Positions 34,796 to 43,441 are shown, counted from the first letter of the stretch. The stretch is DNA of 48,527 bases from Acetobacter tropicalis (GCF_001580915.1 NZ_LHZQ01000202.1:1-48527), one strand, 5' to 3'. Notes: generated by a model not told the origin, from the letters alone. Translations and numbers: made by a program.

Positions 34796-35806
34796 ATGAC
34801 GGATACACAGCTTGATTCCCCTATTGTCGCTACCGTTCCGTTTGATAAAGACGGTATTCATCATGGCTTCCTCCGCCTGCCTTACAGCCGTGATGATTCC
34901 GCCTGGGGATCAATCATGATTCCCCTAACAGTTGTGCGTAACGGGGAGGGGCCAACCGCTCTTTTGACCGGTGGTAATCATGGCGATGAATATGAAGGGC
35001 CTGTTGCGCTATTTGGGCTTGCGCAAGAAACTGATCCTTTAGATGTTTCTGGTTGTGTCATCATTGTCCCGGCAATGAATTATCCTGCCTTTCGTGCAGC
35101 CACACGTACCTCGCCTATTGATCGTGGGAACATGAACCGCATTTTTCCCGGCCGCCCGGATGGCACGGTGACAGAGAAAATTGCGGATTATTTTCAGCGC
35201 GTTCTATTGCCCATGTGTGATATTGTTCTGGACTTCCATTCTGGTGGTAAAACACTGGATTTTATTCCATTTGCGGCGGCACATGTTTTACCTGATCCTG
35301 TTCAGGAAGAGAAATGTTTCTCTGCTGTCAAGGCTTTTGGAGCTCCCTATTCATTAAAAATGGTCGAAATCGATTCACGCGGAATGTTCGATACAGCCAT
35401 TGAAGAGATGGGAAAGGTATTTGTCACAACCGAACTTGGCGGTGGTGGCACGGTTTCAGCAAGAACAGCGGAAATTGCCCGGCAAGGCGTGAGGAATGTC
35501 CTGCGGCACGTGGGTATCCTTGCGGGTGACGTTGTGACGTCACCTACGCAGTGGTTGGACATGCCGGGAGATGAGAGTTTTGTTTTTGCAGAGCAGGACG
35601 GTCTTCTTGAAATGTGTGTTGATCTTGAAGCTCCGGTAAAAAAAGGTCTGACAATAGCGCGCATTCATACAATTGATAGAACTGGTGTCGCACCGACACG
35701 CATTCTTGCGCCCTGTGATGGTATTCTGATTGCTCGGCACTTTCCAGGCCTTATAAAAATGGGTGACTGTGTGGCATCTTTTGGCGTTGTAATAGAAGAT
35801 TTATGA
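34796..35806 (+). CDS. doeB: N-alpha-acetyl-L-2,4-diaminobutyrate deacetylase DoeB (EutE)
   Basis: This 336-residue zinc deacetylase is of the succinylglutamate desuccinylase/aspartoacylase family. It removes acetate from the DoeA product to give L-2,4-diaminobutyrate. Zinc ligands H62 and E65 lie in GGNHGDEYEG and H148 in LDFHSGG. The substrate-binding R110/N112/R115 region (DRGNMNRIFPG) is present. The last codons overlap ehuA as ATGA. The next steps, DABA aminotransferase (DoeD) and aspartate-semialdehyde dehydrogenase (DoeC), are not in the window. Confidence 0.92.
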   Translation: MTDTQLDSPIVATVPFDKDGIHHGFLRLPYSRDDSAWGSIMIPLTVVRNGEGPTALLTGGNHGDEYEGPVALFGLAQETDPLDVSGCVIIVPAMNYPAFRAATRTSPIDRGNMNRIFPGRPDGTVTEKIADYFQRVLLPMCDIVLDFHSGGKTLDFIPFAAAHVLPDPVQEEKCFSAVKAFGAPYSLKMVEIDSRGMFDTAIEEMGKVFVTTELGGGGTVSARTAEIARQGVRNVLRHVGILAGDVVTSPTQWLDMPGDESFVFAEQDGLLEMCVDLEAPVKKGLTIARIHTIDRTGVAPTRILAPCDGILIARHFPGLIKMGDCVASFGVVIEDL

Positions 35807-36600
35807 TCATCATGGAGCAGATAGCCGCGTCACGTCCGATGGTACAAATTTCAGACGTTTCAAAGGCGTTCAACGGTATATCGGTTCTTGATGGTTTGAA
35901 CCTGGAAATTCCCATAGGCCAGAAAGTTGCTTTGCTTGGCCCTTCAGGGTCCGGAAAAACGACAATCCTGCGTCTTCTCATGACGCTGGAAACAATTGAT
36001 GCAGGCCAGGTGCGGATTGAAGGTGTTCCGATGTATGAGGGAGCACCTGACGCGCCATGCCTGCTTCCCGAAGGCCAGATTCGTGCTGTTAGATCACGAA
36101 TTGGAATGGTATTTCAACATTTCGGTCTTTTTCCGCATTTGAATGTTCTGAATAATATCGCACTTCCTCAGATCCTCAATGGCCAGGCAGGAAAGACTGA
36201 GGCAGAGAACCGAGCACACGAGCTTTTGCAAATGGTTGGATTAGGGGAAAAGGCCTACCTTCTTCCTGACCAGCTTTCTGGCGGCCAGAAGCAACGGGTT
36301 GCTATTGCACGGGCGCTAGCTCTTCAACCTGATATTTTGCTCTTTGATGAACCGACTTCAGCCCTTGATCCGCAGCGCGTTTCTGACGTCCTAGATCTGC
36401 TTAACATGATTTGTCGGAAAACTGGCACCACCATGTTGCTTGTAACTCATGAAATGGAGTTTGCCCGGCAGTTTGCCGATCGTATCCTGTTTTTTGATCA
36501 CGGTCAGATTGTCGAAGATGGCGCACCGGATGTGGTGTTCACCAATCCAAAGGATAATCGCACACGGGCCTTTCTGGGGCTCCCTGTCATAGATGTGTGA
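35803..36600 (+). CDS. ehuA: Ectoine/hydroxyectoine ABC transporter ATP-binding protein EhuA
   Basis: This 265-residue ATPase energises uptake at the inner membrane. It has Walker A GPSGSGKTT, signature LSGGQKQR, Walker B ILLFDEPTSALD and the switch His in VTHEME. The ATG overlaps the doeB stop (ATGA). An ATG three codons later is also possible. It belongs to the polar amino acid family, and the ectoine assignment comes from the EhuB-like partner and the doe genes. Confidence 0.92.
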   Translation: MIIMEQIAASRPMVQISDVSKAFNGISVLDGLNLEIPIGQKVALLGPSGSGKTTILRLLMTLETIDAGQVRIEGVPMYEGAPDAPCLLPEGQIRAVRSRIGMVFQHFGLFPHLNVLNNIALPQILNGQAGKTEAENRAHELLQMVGLGEKAYLLPDQLSGGQKQRVAIARALALQPDILLFDEPTSALDPQRVSDVLDLLNMICRKTGTTMLLVTHEMEFARQFADRILFFDHGQIVEDGAPDVVFTNPKDNRTRAFLGLPVIDV

Positions 36601-37493
36601 TACGGAATATGATTTCTTTTTCAAAGAAAATAAAAAAATATAGTTTTATTTTAGGGATTTCTCTTTCATTTTTGTACTTTATCCATTCAGCAGATTGCCG
36701 AGCAAACGGTGAGAGCCGCCCAACGCGGCTGGAAAAATTGCAAAAACGTGGGTATGTACGAATTGGTCTGTCCAATGAACCTCCCTGGACAGTAATTGAT
36801 GCAGACGGGCAGGTGGGTGGTGCTGGCCCAGACCTGACTCATGCTGTGTTTCAACGAATGGGGGTTTCAGAACTGCAGGGTGTGTTGTCAACTTTTGGCG
36901 GCCTGATTCCAGGGCTTCTGGCCGGACGAAGTGATGCAATCAGCTCAGGTTTGTTTATCCAACCCGGCCGGTGTCAAGCCGTTGCTTTCTCAGAACCGGA
37001 CTTATGTGACCGAGAAGCATTTCTCATGAAAAAGGATATGCCTCTTGCACTAAAAACCTACCGTGATTTGGCGACAGACTCCTCGCTGCAAGTGGGCGTG
37101 CCCGCAGGAGGTACGGAGGAACGAGAGGCGTTGGCTGCGGGGGTTCCAGCGAGCCGCCTTGTTCCCGTTCCAGATGGTCCTAGTGGAATGATCATGCTTC
37201 TGGCAGGCCGCATACAGGTTTATTCCTTACCTGCATCTTCTGCACAGCATCTGGTTGATCTCTGGCGTGGACAAAAATTTTCTCTTGTGACGGTAGAAGA
37301 CGCGCCGGTTATGTGTGCCGGAACAGCGTTCAGCCCGAATGCTGTTGACCTCAGGGATGCTTATGATCATGTGCTGGCAAAACTGAAGGCCGACGGGACG
37401 TATGACCGGATCTTGCGGGCGCACGGCTTTGATCCCTCTCTCGCGCGTGGTCATACGCGAGAGGAGTTTTGTAGGGGGAAAGAGTCCTTATGA
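36597..37493 (+). CDS. ehuB: Ectoine/hydroxyectoine-binding periplasmic protein EhuB
   Basis: This 298-residue family-3 solute-binding protein starts with GTG at 36597, whose last two bases overlap the ehuA TGA. An ATG at 36609 is an alternative. A lysine-rich N-terminus and a hydrophobic core (YSFILGISLSFLYFIHSA) form the export signal. The mature part resembles EhuB: RIGLSNEPPWTVIDADGQVGG, LSTFGGLIPGLLAGRSDAIS and GLFIQPGRCQAVAFSEP, with the ectoine-contacting Glu and Arg positions conserved in character. It delivers the solute to the EhuCD channel. Confidence 0.9.
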   Translation: MIRNMISFSKKIKKYSFILGISLSFLYFIHSADCRANGESRPTRLEKLQKRGYVRIGLSNEPPWTVIDADGQVGGAGPDLTHAVFQRMGVSELQGVLSTFGGLIPGLLAGRSDAISSGLFIQPGRCQAVAFSEPDLCDREAFLMKKDMPLALKTYRDLATDSSLQVGVPAGGTEEREALAAGVPASRLVPVPDGPSGMIMLLAGRIQVYSLPASSAQHLVDLWRGQKFSLVTVEDAPVMCAGTAFSPNAVDLRDAYDHVLAKLKADGTYDRILRAHGFDPSLARGHTREEFCRGKESL

Positions 37494-38149
37494 CAGAACT
37501 CGTTTTATCTGATCTGCTCCGCTCTGTTCTACGTGGGCTGGAAATTACGGTCATTCTGACAATTTCCGGTAGCATTCTCGCTTTTGTGTGCGCGTTCGTT
37601 TTTGGTTTGGGTCGTGTTTCGCGGTGGCGTTTCATTAGAGTTTTCAGCGTTTGCTATATTGAACTTTTCCGCGGTACGTCGGTGTTTGTTCAGGTTTTCT
37701 GGCTTTATTATGCTCTTCCGGCATTCGGGTTGTTACTATCGCCTTTGCTTGCTGGCATCCTGGGGCTGGGTCTCAATGTTGGTGCGTACGGGGCAGAAGT
37801 TGTTAGAAGCGCAGTGCAGGCGACTGGCCGAGATCAGTATGAAGCCTGTTGTGCGTTAAATTTTACCCGGTATCAGACATTCAGATATATTATTCTGCCG
37901 CAGGCTTTTCCCCGTATGTTGCCTGTGTTCGGCAATAATATGGTCGAGTTGATGAAAGCCAGCTCTATTGTCTCGTTAATATCGTTGTCAGATATTACTT
38001 TTCAGGCACAGCAGTTCCGTATCCGGACGGGGCAGACTTTTCTTCCATTTGCAGTGACGCTGATTGTTTATTTTATTCTCTATCTTGGCATTCTTTTCTT
38101 TATTCGTTCTGTAACGCGATTGGCTAACCCTCAAAAGGTGAAGGTATAA
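37490..38149 (+). CDS. ehuC: Ectoine/hydroxyectoine ABC transporter permease EhuC
   Basis: This 219-residue inner-membrane permease is of the His/Glu/Gln/Arg/opine family. It has several hydrophobic segments, the family motif RGTSVFVQVFWLYYALPAFG and the EAA loop ACCALNFTRYQTFRYIILPQAFP. The ATG overlaps the ehuB TGA (ATGA). EhuC pairs with EhuD to make the channel. It is AT-richer than the ethanolamine genes. Confidence 0.9.
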   Translation: MTELVLSDLLRSVLRGLEITVILTISGSILAFVCAFVFGLGRVSRWRFIRVFSVCYIELFRGTSVFVQVFWLYYALPAFGLLLSPLLAGILGLGLNVGAYGAEVVRSAVQATGRDQYEACCALNFTRYQTFRYIILPQAFPRMLPVFGNNMVELMKASSIVSLISLSDITFQAQQFRIRTGQTFLPFAVTLIVYFILYLGILFFIRSVTRLANPQKVKV

Positions 38150-38153
38150 TAAT

Positions 38154-38891
38154 ATGACGTGGGATAACCATTTTGTCGTCATGGTCTTCCCTTATCTGCT
38201 GAAAGGGTTGCAAGTTACTATCATAGCAACTCTCTGCTCATTCGCTGTGGCGGTGTGTCTAGGGCTGGCAATCGCCGTCCTTGAAAAAATAACCCGAGGG
38301 CCAATTTTTTTTCTGATCTCTGGTGTCACACATTTCATTCGTGGCACACCGCTTCTTGTTCAGCTTTTTTTTCTTTACTATCTTCTGCCGTACGCAAATA
38401 TCACGCTTCCAGCGTTTGGTTGTGGAATTTTGGGTTTTGGTGTTCATTACGCAACATATCTGTCAAATGTTTATAAAAGCGGAATTGAAGCAATTCCCGT
38501 ATTGCAGTGGGAAGTGAGTAAAGCCTGCAATTTTTCGCCTTTCCAAACATGGCGATATGTTATTCTCCCTCAGGCCATCCGTTCTGTACTTCCCGTTCTG
38601 GGCAACTATTTCATTGCTCTGATCAAGGAAACACCGCTTTTGTCGTCAATTTCTGTTATGGAAATGATGGGAGAAGCCAGTTTGTTTGGCGATATGCACT
38701 ATCGCTACCTTGAACCCATTACTATGGTCGGAGTGCTGTTTCTAGCTCTTGGTATGGTTGCCAGAGGTTGCGTTGGAAGTATGACGAGGATTCTCGGTGT
38801 GCTGCGTGAAAAAGACGATCATTCTGCGTCTTCTCTCAAGGGGCCTTATGAAAATTCTAAAATGGACCCGTCTGAGAATCTTATCTCGTAA
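38154..38891 (+). CDS. ehuD: Ectoine/hydroxyectoine ABC transporter permease EhuD
   Basis: This 245-residue second permease subunit has the motif HFIRGTPLLVQLFFLYYLLPYA and the EAA loop ACNFSPFQTWRYVILPQAIR. It starts 4 bp after ehuC and is the last gene of the operon. The C-terminal 25 residues are hydrophilic and less conserved. It ends 103 bp before the convergent Lrp-type gene, with only a weak stem (TCCATT/AATGGA at 38928-38950) in the gap. Confidence 0.9.
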   Translation: MTWDNHFVVMVFPYLLKGLQVTIIATLCSFAVAVCLGLAIAVLEKITRGPIFFLISGVTHFIRGTPLLVQLFFLYYLLPYANITLPAFGCGILGFGVHYATYLSNVYKSGIEAIPVLQWEVSKACNFSPFQTWRYVILPQAIRSVLPVLGNYFIALIKETPLLSSISVMEMMGEASLFGDMHYRYLEPITMVGVLFLALGMVARGCVGSMTRILGVLREKDDHSASSLKGPYENSKMDPSENLIS

Positions 38892-38994
38892 AACGTAACA
38901 GAATAGAAATTAATTAACGCAAATAAATCCATTTTTTCAGAAATAATGGAGATTCACTGTATTTTATTATTTGACGAACATGACCTGCTATCAT

Positions 38995-39483
38995 TTATTT
39001 GCCCAGATGTCCTGTTGGAAGAGCGGTTGTGTATTTGATCTGGCTCAGGGCGAAGCTTGAGCGTATATTGGAGACAACAGGAATTTTTGTTAGGAAATCC
39101 AGAATCAATTCCTGAAATTTCACCAGGTCTTCAACAACAATACGCAGCATATAATCAGACTCTCCGGACATAAGATAACATTCCATGACTTCGGGTCTGG
39201 TTTTTACGGCCTTGTTGAAAATCTCAAGAGAGTGTTTGTCCTGATGTGTTAAAGACACGTGGACGAAGACATTCACTGCCAAGCCAAGTGCCAGTGGATT
39301 CACAATGGCGACCGATCGCTGAATTACGCCCTGATTTTTCATCTCATTGACACGGCGCCAGCAGGGAGAGGCTGAAATTCCTGCTGCCATAGCAAGATCG
39401 TTATTGCTGATTTCACAATTTTCCTGAAGCACATTCAGAATGCGTATGCTGGTGGTGTCCAGCGTAAAAGATGTTTCAGGCAA
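38995..39483 (-). CDS. Lrp/AsnC-family regulator, candidate DoeX/AsnR of ectoine genes
   Basis: This 162-residue protein has an AsnC-type HTH (NDLAMAAGISASPCWRRVNEM) and a RAM domain (LMSGESDYMLRIVVEDL). It ends next to ehuD and is convergent with the operon. DoeX of Halomonas and AsnR of other ectoine clusters are in this family, and its location makes it a candidate regulator. No EnuR (MocR/GntR-type) regulator is present in the window. A generic amino-acid-responsive Lrp is possible. Confidence 0.88.
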   Translation of the reverse strand: MPETSFTLDTTSIRILNVLQENCEISNNDLAMAAGISASPCWRRVNEMKNQGVIQRSVAIVNPLALGLAVNVFVHVSLTHQDKHSLEIFNKAVKTRPEVMECYLMSGESDYMLRIVVEDLVKFQELILDFLTKIPVVSNIRSSFALSQIKYTTALPTGHLGK

Positions 39484-39653
39484 GATGTTCCCCTAAATTA
39501 GAGCATCAAGGTTATTATTACCAGATTATTCACAAAAACGCAAAAGATAAGTCAGATTTTCCAACAAGCCTTTTTTAATATTTCGGCACATGATGCTGCA
39601 AGGTTCTTTTTGCTTTGCAGCCCGCGAAATTTCAAAAGAACGGACTTTCTTGA

Positions 39654-40592
39654 ATGTCGTCCTCAATGGTACAGCCAGTAAGAATTTCGGCAACAAATGA
39701 AACTAACTTCTGGTTGGGTGTTATGGTTGTGCTCTGGGGATTAAGTTGGCCTGCTATGAAAATCGCTGTTGGGCTAATGGATCCGCTGTGGATGGCAACA
39801 CTCCGTTTTGCGACGGCAGGATTCTGCCTGTTTCTGTTTCTGGGGTGGCGACGTGAACTCAAACTACCCAAGCGCGGTGACTGGGCCATTCTGGCAAGTA
39901 TAGGCGGCCTGCAAATGATGGCCTTCACAGCGCTTGGTGTAACAGCAATGCAGTATACAGATGCGAGTCACGCGGCACTTCTTGCTTACACAACGCCTTT
40001 ATGGGGCTTGCTGGCTGGTTGGTTGCTTTTTGGGGACAGACCAACTTCAACACAGTTAATTGCACTATGTGTCGGGCTTTGTGGCATTGGTTTGATCTGT
40101 TCGCCGCTAGAGATGGATTGGAATCGTCCTGGCGCAGTGTTGGGGGCCGCTATGTTGCTTCTGGCGGCGGTAGGTTGGGCGTTGGTGATCCTGCATGTAA
40201 AGCGGCATCAGTGGGTTTCCCGTCCTATTGATCTGGCCCCTTGGCAGATGCTGTTTGCAACTGTCAGCCTGACCGCGATGTCCTTGGCTATTGTGGGTTT
40301 GCCCCATGTTAAAAGCTGGACGCCCGAACTGTGGGGACTGCTGCTGTTTATTGGACCGGTTGCAACCTCACTCTGTTTCGTAATTTCAGCGGAATATGGA
40401 CGTCGTGTTTCAACGTTTACCATGTCCAATGTGACATTGGGCGTCCCGGTTATTGGCGTTCTTGCTTCAGTGGTATTCCTTCATGAACACATTACCGCTT
40501 TGCTGGCAATTGGACTGGCGCTGATTGTTGGTGGCGTTATTTTCGCGACATGGGCAGGAGGAAGAGCGCGGAAGAGTGTTGATGAAGGATGA
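39654..40592 (+). CDS. EamA/DMT-superfamily transporter
   Basis: This 312-residue inner-membrane protein carries about ten hydrophobic segments forming two EamA repeats (first about 18-150, second about 160-300). Typical stretches include VVLWGLSWPAMKIAVG and TTPLWGLLAGWLLFGDRPT. Such proteins export metabolites or amino acids. It is divergent from the Lrp regulator with a 170-bp shared upstream region, so the Lrp protein may control it. A second ATG at 39666 is possible. The substrate is unknown. Confidence 0.85.
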   Translation: MSSSMVQPVRISATNETNFWLGVMVVLWGLSWPAMKIAVGLMDPLWMATLRFATAGFCLFLFLGWRRELKLPKRGDWAILASIGGLQMMAFTALGVTAMQYTDASHAALLAYTTPLWGLLAGWLLFGDRPTSTQLIALCVGLCGIGLICSPLEMDWNRPGAVLGAAMLLLAAVGWALVILHVKRHQWVSRPIDLAPWQMLFATVSLTAMSLAIVGLPHVKSWTPELWGLLLFIGPVATSLCFVISAEYGRRVSTFTMSNVTLGVPVIGVLASVVFLHEHITALLAIGLALIVGGVIFATWAGGRARKSVDEG

Positions 40593-40863
40593 TGGAGTAT
40601 CTTTTACTCTCGGTAAGTTTACGTGTTTAGCAAATTCTTTCGTAATTTCGTGACGGTGTTACGTGCTGCTCAGTTTAGCAGGAACATGTAGAGATGTTCC
40701 TGCTAAAAAAGTTTGCTTCTTATTCAGATAGATTGATCTGCTTTTAATACGGCTTCCAGCAATATGTTGCCCTTGGAGGGTTCTAGGGCCAATCCATATT
40801 CATGATTTCCAAATGGCCTGATTGCTGATTGACAGATCTCCGTGCTGATGTGTGGAGCGGACG
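40593..40863. other. Intergenic region before the truncated IS5-type element
   Basis: It holds the strong hairpin at 40674-40707 and then, from about 40780, what is probably the non-coding left end of the IS5-type element. No gene is seen. Confidence 0.4.
40674..40707. repeat. 14-bp perfect inverted repeat downstream of the DMT gene
   Basis: TTTAGCAGGAACAT (40674-40687) and ATGTTCCTGCTAAA (40694-40707) pair perfectly around a six-base loop. It lies 80 bp past the DMT stop. There is an A-run rather than a T-run after it on the plus strand, so it is a strong hairpin whose terminator role is likely but not classical. Confidence 0.6.
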
Positions 40864-41395
40864 ATGGGGATCAAGCAATACGAACTGAGCGCAGCTCAAT
40901 GCGAGCAGATCAGGGTTCTGTGCCCGGGAAAGTGAGTGATCCTGGGCGGACGGGATTATATAATCGTCTGTTTTTAAAAGGATGCTTATGGGTCTTGAGA
41001 TCAAGCGCGTATTGGTTCGATCTGCCTGAACGCTATGGAAACTGGAAGACGCTCCATCGGCGTTTCAGTCGCTTGTGTCATGCCGGCGTGTGGGAGCGGG
41101 TATTTACCGCGCTGGCCGCCGATCGCGACAAAGCGTATATGATGATCGACAGTGCCATCGTCCGCGCCCACCCGCACGCGACGAAAGGAAAAGGCGGGGC
41201 GCAAAATCAGGCGCTGGGGCGTTCCCGAGGTGGATTGGCCACCAAGATCCACACGCTGGCCGACTCCCAGGGGCGACTGTTACGGTTCATTATCACCAGC
41301 GGTCAGCTTCATGATGCCACCCAGGCATCTGCATTGCTCGAAGGTCAGACTGCGGGCGCGCTCATCGCCGATAAGGCCTACGACTGCGATTGTTT
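40864..41395 (+). pseudogene. Truncated, frameshifted IS5-family transposase
   Basis: An ATG at 40864 opens MGIKQYELSAAQCEQIRVLCPGK and stops at once. One frame over, the transposase continues (VSDPGRTGLYNRLFLKGCLWVLRS, then FDLPERYGNWKTLHRRFSR, MMIDSAIVRAHPHA and KIHTLADSQGR with the first DDE aspartate in IDS). Near ADKAYDCDCF it is interrupted at 41395 by the end of the IS3-family element. The catalytic C-terminus, including the Glu, is missing. It is a dead IS427-like element cut by a later insertion. Confidence 0.85.
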
Positions 41396-41421
41396 TGAAT
41401 TGCCCCGGGATTTGTGGAGAC
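41396..41421. repeat. Terminal inverted repeat (orfB-side end) of the IS3-family element
   Basis: This end reads TGAATTGCCCCGGGATTT and continues to GGAGAC. It differs at two of 26 positions from the other end. It directly joins the truncated IS5-type transposase, whose reading frame briefly runs into it. Confidence 0.8.
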
Positions 41422-41426
41422 GTTTT

Positions 41427-42326
41427 TTATCTGATTTCATCGGCTAATGCATGTGATTTCTGTTTCCCATAAAAACGTGCTTCAGCTTCTGCTGGCGGGA
41501 TGTTTCCAATGGAGGACAGGAGCCGCCAATTGTTGAACCAGTCGACCCATTTAAGCGTTGCCAGCTCAACAGCGTCCCTGTTTTTCCATGGCCCCTGCCG
41601 ATAGATCCGTTCGGTTTTGTAAAGTCCGTTAATGGTCTCCGCGAGAGCATTATCATAGGAACCCTCAACACTGCCGACAGAAGCAACAAGACCCGCTTCA
41701 GCCAGTCTTTGTGTGTAGCGAATGGACACATAAGTGACAGCCGCGGTCGGAATGGTGGGTCACTTTTCCCTCAGGTTGCCTCTGGCACAGAGCCTACTCA
41801 AGGGCATCCAGCACGAAGTCGGCATGGGCCGTTGAAGAGACACGCCAGCCCACAATAACCCGGGCAAACACATCAATGATGAAGGCCACATAAACAAAGC
41901 CCTGCCAGGTGGAAACGTAAGTAAAATCCGAAACCCAGAGCCTGTTGGGGGCTGGTGCATGAAACTGGCGCTGCACCAGATCCTGTGGACAGGGCCGTGC
42001 CGGATCGGGCCGTGTGGTTCTGACCTCCTTGCCACGAATGACGCCTTTAGCCCCATCCAGCGCATCAGCCGCTCTACCGTGCAGCGGGCGACATCCAGAC
42101 CTTCACGTTTGAGCTGATACCAGACCTTGCGCGCTCCATAGACGCAAAAATTATCGTTCCAGACCCTGCGGATTTCATGACACATCTCTTTGTTTTTCTG
42201 GTTGCGCAAACAGGGATTTTTCTGTCTCGCCTGATAAGGATAAGAGGCAGATGGTGCAATCGACAGAACCCTGCAGATTGACCCGACAGCATATATCTGC
42301 CGATGCTCCTCAATGAAGCGTGTCAT
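41427..42326 (-). pseudogene. IS3-family orfB transposase, inactivated
   Basis: The orfB start overlaps the orfA stop (ATGA at 42323-42326). The N-terminal HTH_21-type segment is intact (MTRFIEEHRQIYAVGSICR, KVWYQLKREGLDVARCTVE). Near 41976 the frame shifts to RLWVSDFTYVSTWQGFVYV with the first Asp and IIDVFARVIVGWRVS. A TAG interrupts soon after DALE. A second shift occurs near 41745, just after HHSDRG. The last frame has SYDNALAETINGLYK, with the catalytic Glu. Two frameshifts and a stop mean no functional transposase. Confidence 0.85.
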
Positions 42327-42646
42327 GGCCTGAAGATGCGGTCGAGCTCTCCTTCCGCAAAATATGCTGACGCTTTGCGCAGGATTTCATTGGCCGGCCG
42401 CAGTTCGCGGTTCTCTCGCTCCAGTTGCCTGATCTTCTCCCGATCAGGAAGATCACTTACCGCAGGTGCATTGGCCCGCTCATGCAGACGGGTCCATTTT
42501 GACAGCGTGTCAGGATGAATATCCAGCTTTGGCGCTATTATCATCACTGCGGACCAGCGTGATGGATGGTTCTTCTCTTCCTCCAGAACCATGCAGGCTG
42601 CACGGTCACGAAATTCAGGCGGAAAACGCTTCGATTTGTTGCTCAT
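42323..42646 (-). CDS. IS3-family orfA (transposase HTH subunit)
   Basis: This 107-residue protein has a Tnp_1-type helix-turn-helix (RFPPEFRDRAACMV, LDIHPDTLSKWTRLHE) and a C-terminal leucine-zipper-like segment (EKIRQLERENRELRPANEILRKA). It is intact. It would normally be fused to orfB by programmed frameshift, but orfB is broken. Confidence 0.88.
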   Translation of the reverse strand: MSNKSKRFPPEFRDRAACMVLEEEKNHPSRWSAVMIIAPKLDIHPDTLSKWTRLHERANAPAVSDLPDREKIRQLERENRELRPANEILRKASAYFAEGELDRIFRP

Positions 42647-42674
42647 GAATTCTTCTTACCTCTCGGGTCGTTCT

Positions 42675-42700
42675 GCCTCCACAAATCCCAGGGCAATTCA
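42675..42700. repeat. Terminal inverted repeat (orfA-side end) of the IS3-family element
   Basis: This is the reverse complement of the end starting TGAATTGCCCTGGG. It is the outer boundary of the element upstream of orfA. Its terminal TGA also stops a minus-strand frame that comes in from the flank (42701-42850). Confidence 0.8.
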
Positions 42701-42850
42701 CTTCCAGCGCGATTCGGAGATCTTGAAACAGTTCTGGATCAGCCCATCCGGCAGCTCCGCCTCGGGTAGCTCGGCGTCAAACACCATCTGGGTGGTGACA
42801 TCGCCGACAGCCAGCACTACGGCGTCGACGAGTGCGACGGCGTTCAGGAA
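42701..42850 (-). pseudogene. Unidentified gene fragment truncated by the IS3 element
   Basis: A minus-strand frame of about 50 codons reads like protein ([20 protein letters not shown], then [18 protein letters not shown]) and is stopped exactly by the TGA at the IS tip. The family is not recognised. It is too short to be certain and may be chance. Confidence 0.25.
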
Positions 42851-42882
42851 TCAGATCGCCCATTCTCTGGCGGGCGGGGCCA

Positions 42883-43252
42883 ATGCATCGACCTGTTCGG
42901 CCTGCCGTTCTCGGGTATGGCGGTGATCGCCATGCTGCTGACGGGCATTTCGCTGAAGAACGCCATCCTGCTGGTGGATTTCGCCATCCATGCCGAGCGC
43001 GCACGCGGCATGACGGCGCGCGAGGCTATTCGGGAGGCGTGCCTGCTGCGGCTGCGGCCCATCGTCATGACCACCTTTGCCGCCGCTCTTGGCGCGCTGC
43101 CACTAATACTGATGGGCGGCTACGGCGAGGAACTGCGTCAGCCATTGGGTATAGCGCTGATCGGTGGCCTGCTCGTCAGTCAGGCCCAGACCATGTTTAC
43201 CACGCCAGCACTCTATGTGGTGGTGGGGCGGCTTATTGGGTGGAGGAGATAA
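42883..43252 (+). pseudogene. Fragment of an RND multidrug efflux permease (AcrB/MdtB-type C-terminus)
   Basis: The frame begins before the first Met with [15 protein letters not shown] and continues to [39 protein letters not shown] and [20 protein letters not shown]. This is the last part of an RND pump. Between LLTGISL and KNAILLVDF the usual 15-20 residues (NLFSMIGII-type region) are missing in frame, so even this piece has an internal deletion. No pump N-terminus or membrane-fusion partner is present. The stretch is visibly GC-richer than its neighbours, consistent with foreign origin. Confidence 0.8.
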
Positions 43253-43441
43253 ATGATATGTCTGATGGCAGTAGTACGAGATTGTATTCCACATGACTTG
43301 GGTCTCATCCGGCGTAAAATAGGGTTTGACAGAATTAAAATTTACCTGCTGACAGCAGGTTCATGTCCTGCGCAAGAAGAGTTTGCGAATGATTCCTAAA
43401 AATGCTAGGAAGCCTTAGCTCTCATTGGATACCGGCATAAA
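43253..43441. promoter_or_regulatory. Upstream region of the sigma factor
   Basis: This 189-bp spacer should hold the promoter of the sigma/FecR operon. A short perfect dyad ACCTGCTG-a-CAGCAGGT lies near 43348-43364 and could be a terminator stem for upstream transcription or an operator. No clear Fur box is seen. Confidence 0.35.

Larger units (their letters stand above)
41396..42700 (-). mobile_element. IS3-family insertion sequence, 1305 bp
   Basis: Imperfect terminal inverted repeats (41396-41421 and 42675-42700) match at 24 of 26 positions, begin with TG and end with CA as is usual for IS3. They enclose orfA and a broken orfB on the minus strand. The flanks TTT and CTT do not form a target duplication. 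The left flank is an IS5-type transposase and the right flank is unrelated sequence. This suggests deletion or recombination at one end after insertion. Confidence 0.85.

Noticed and set aside
42591-42926. A 111-residue plus-strand protein across the IS3 end
   Set aside because: It is composed of antisense IS sequence joined to low-complexity Ser/Thr-rich flank, without any domain.
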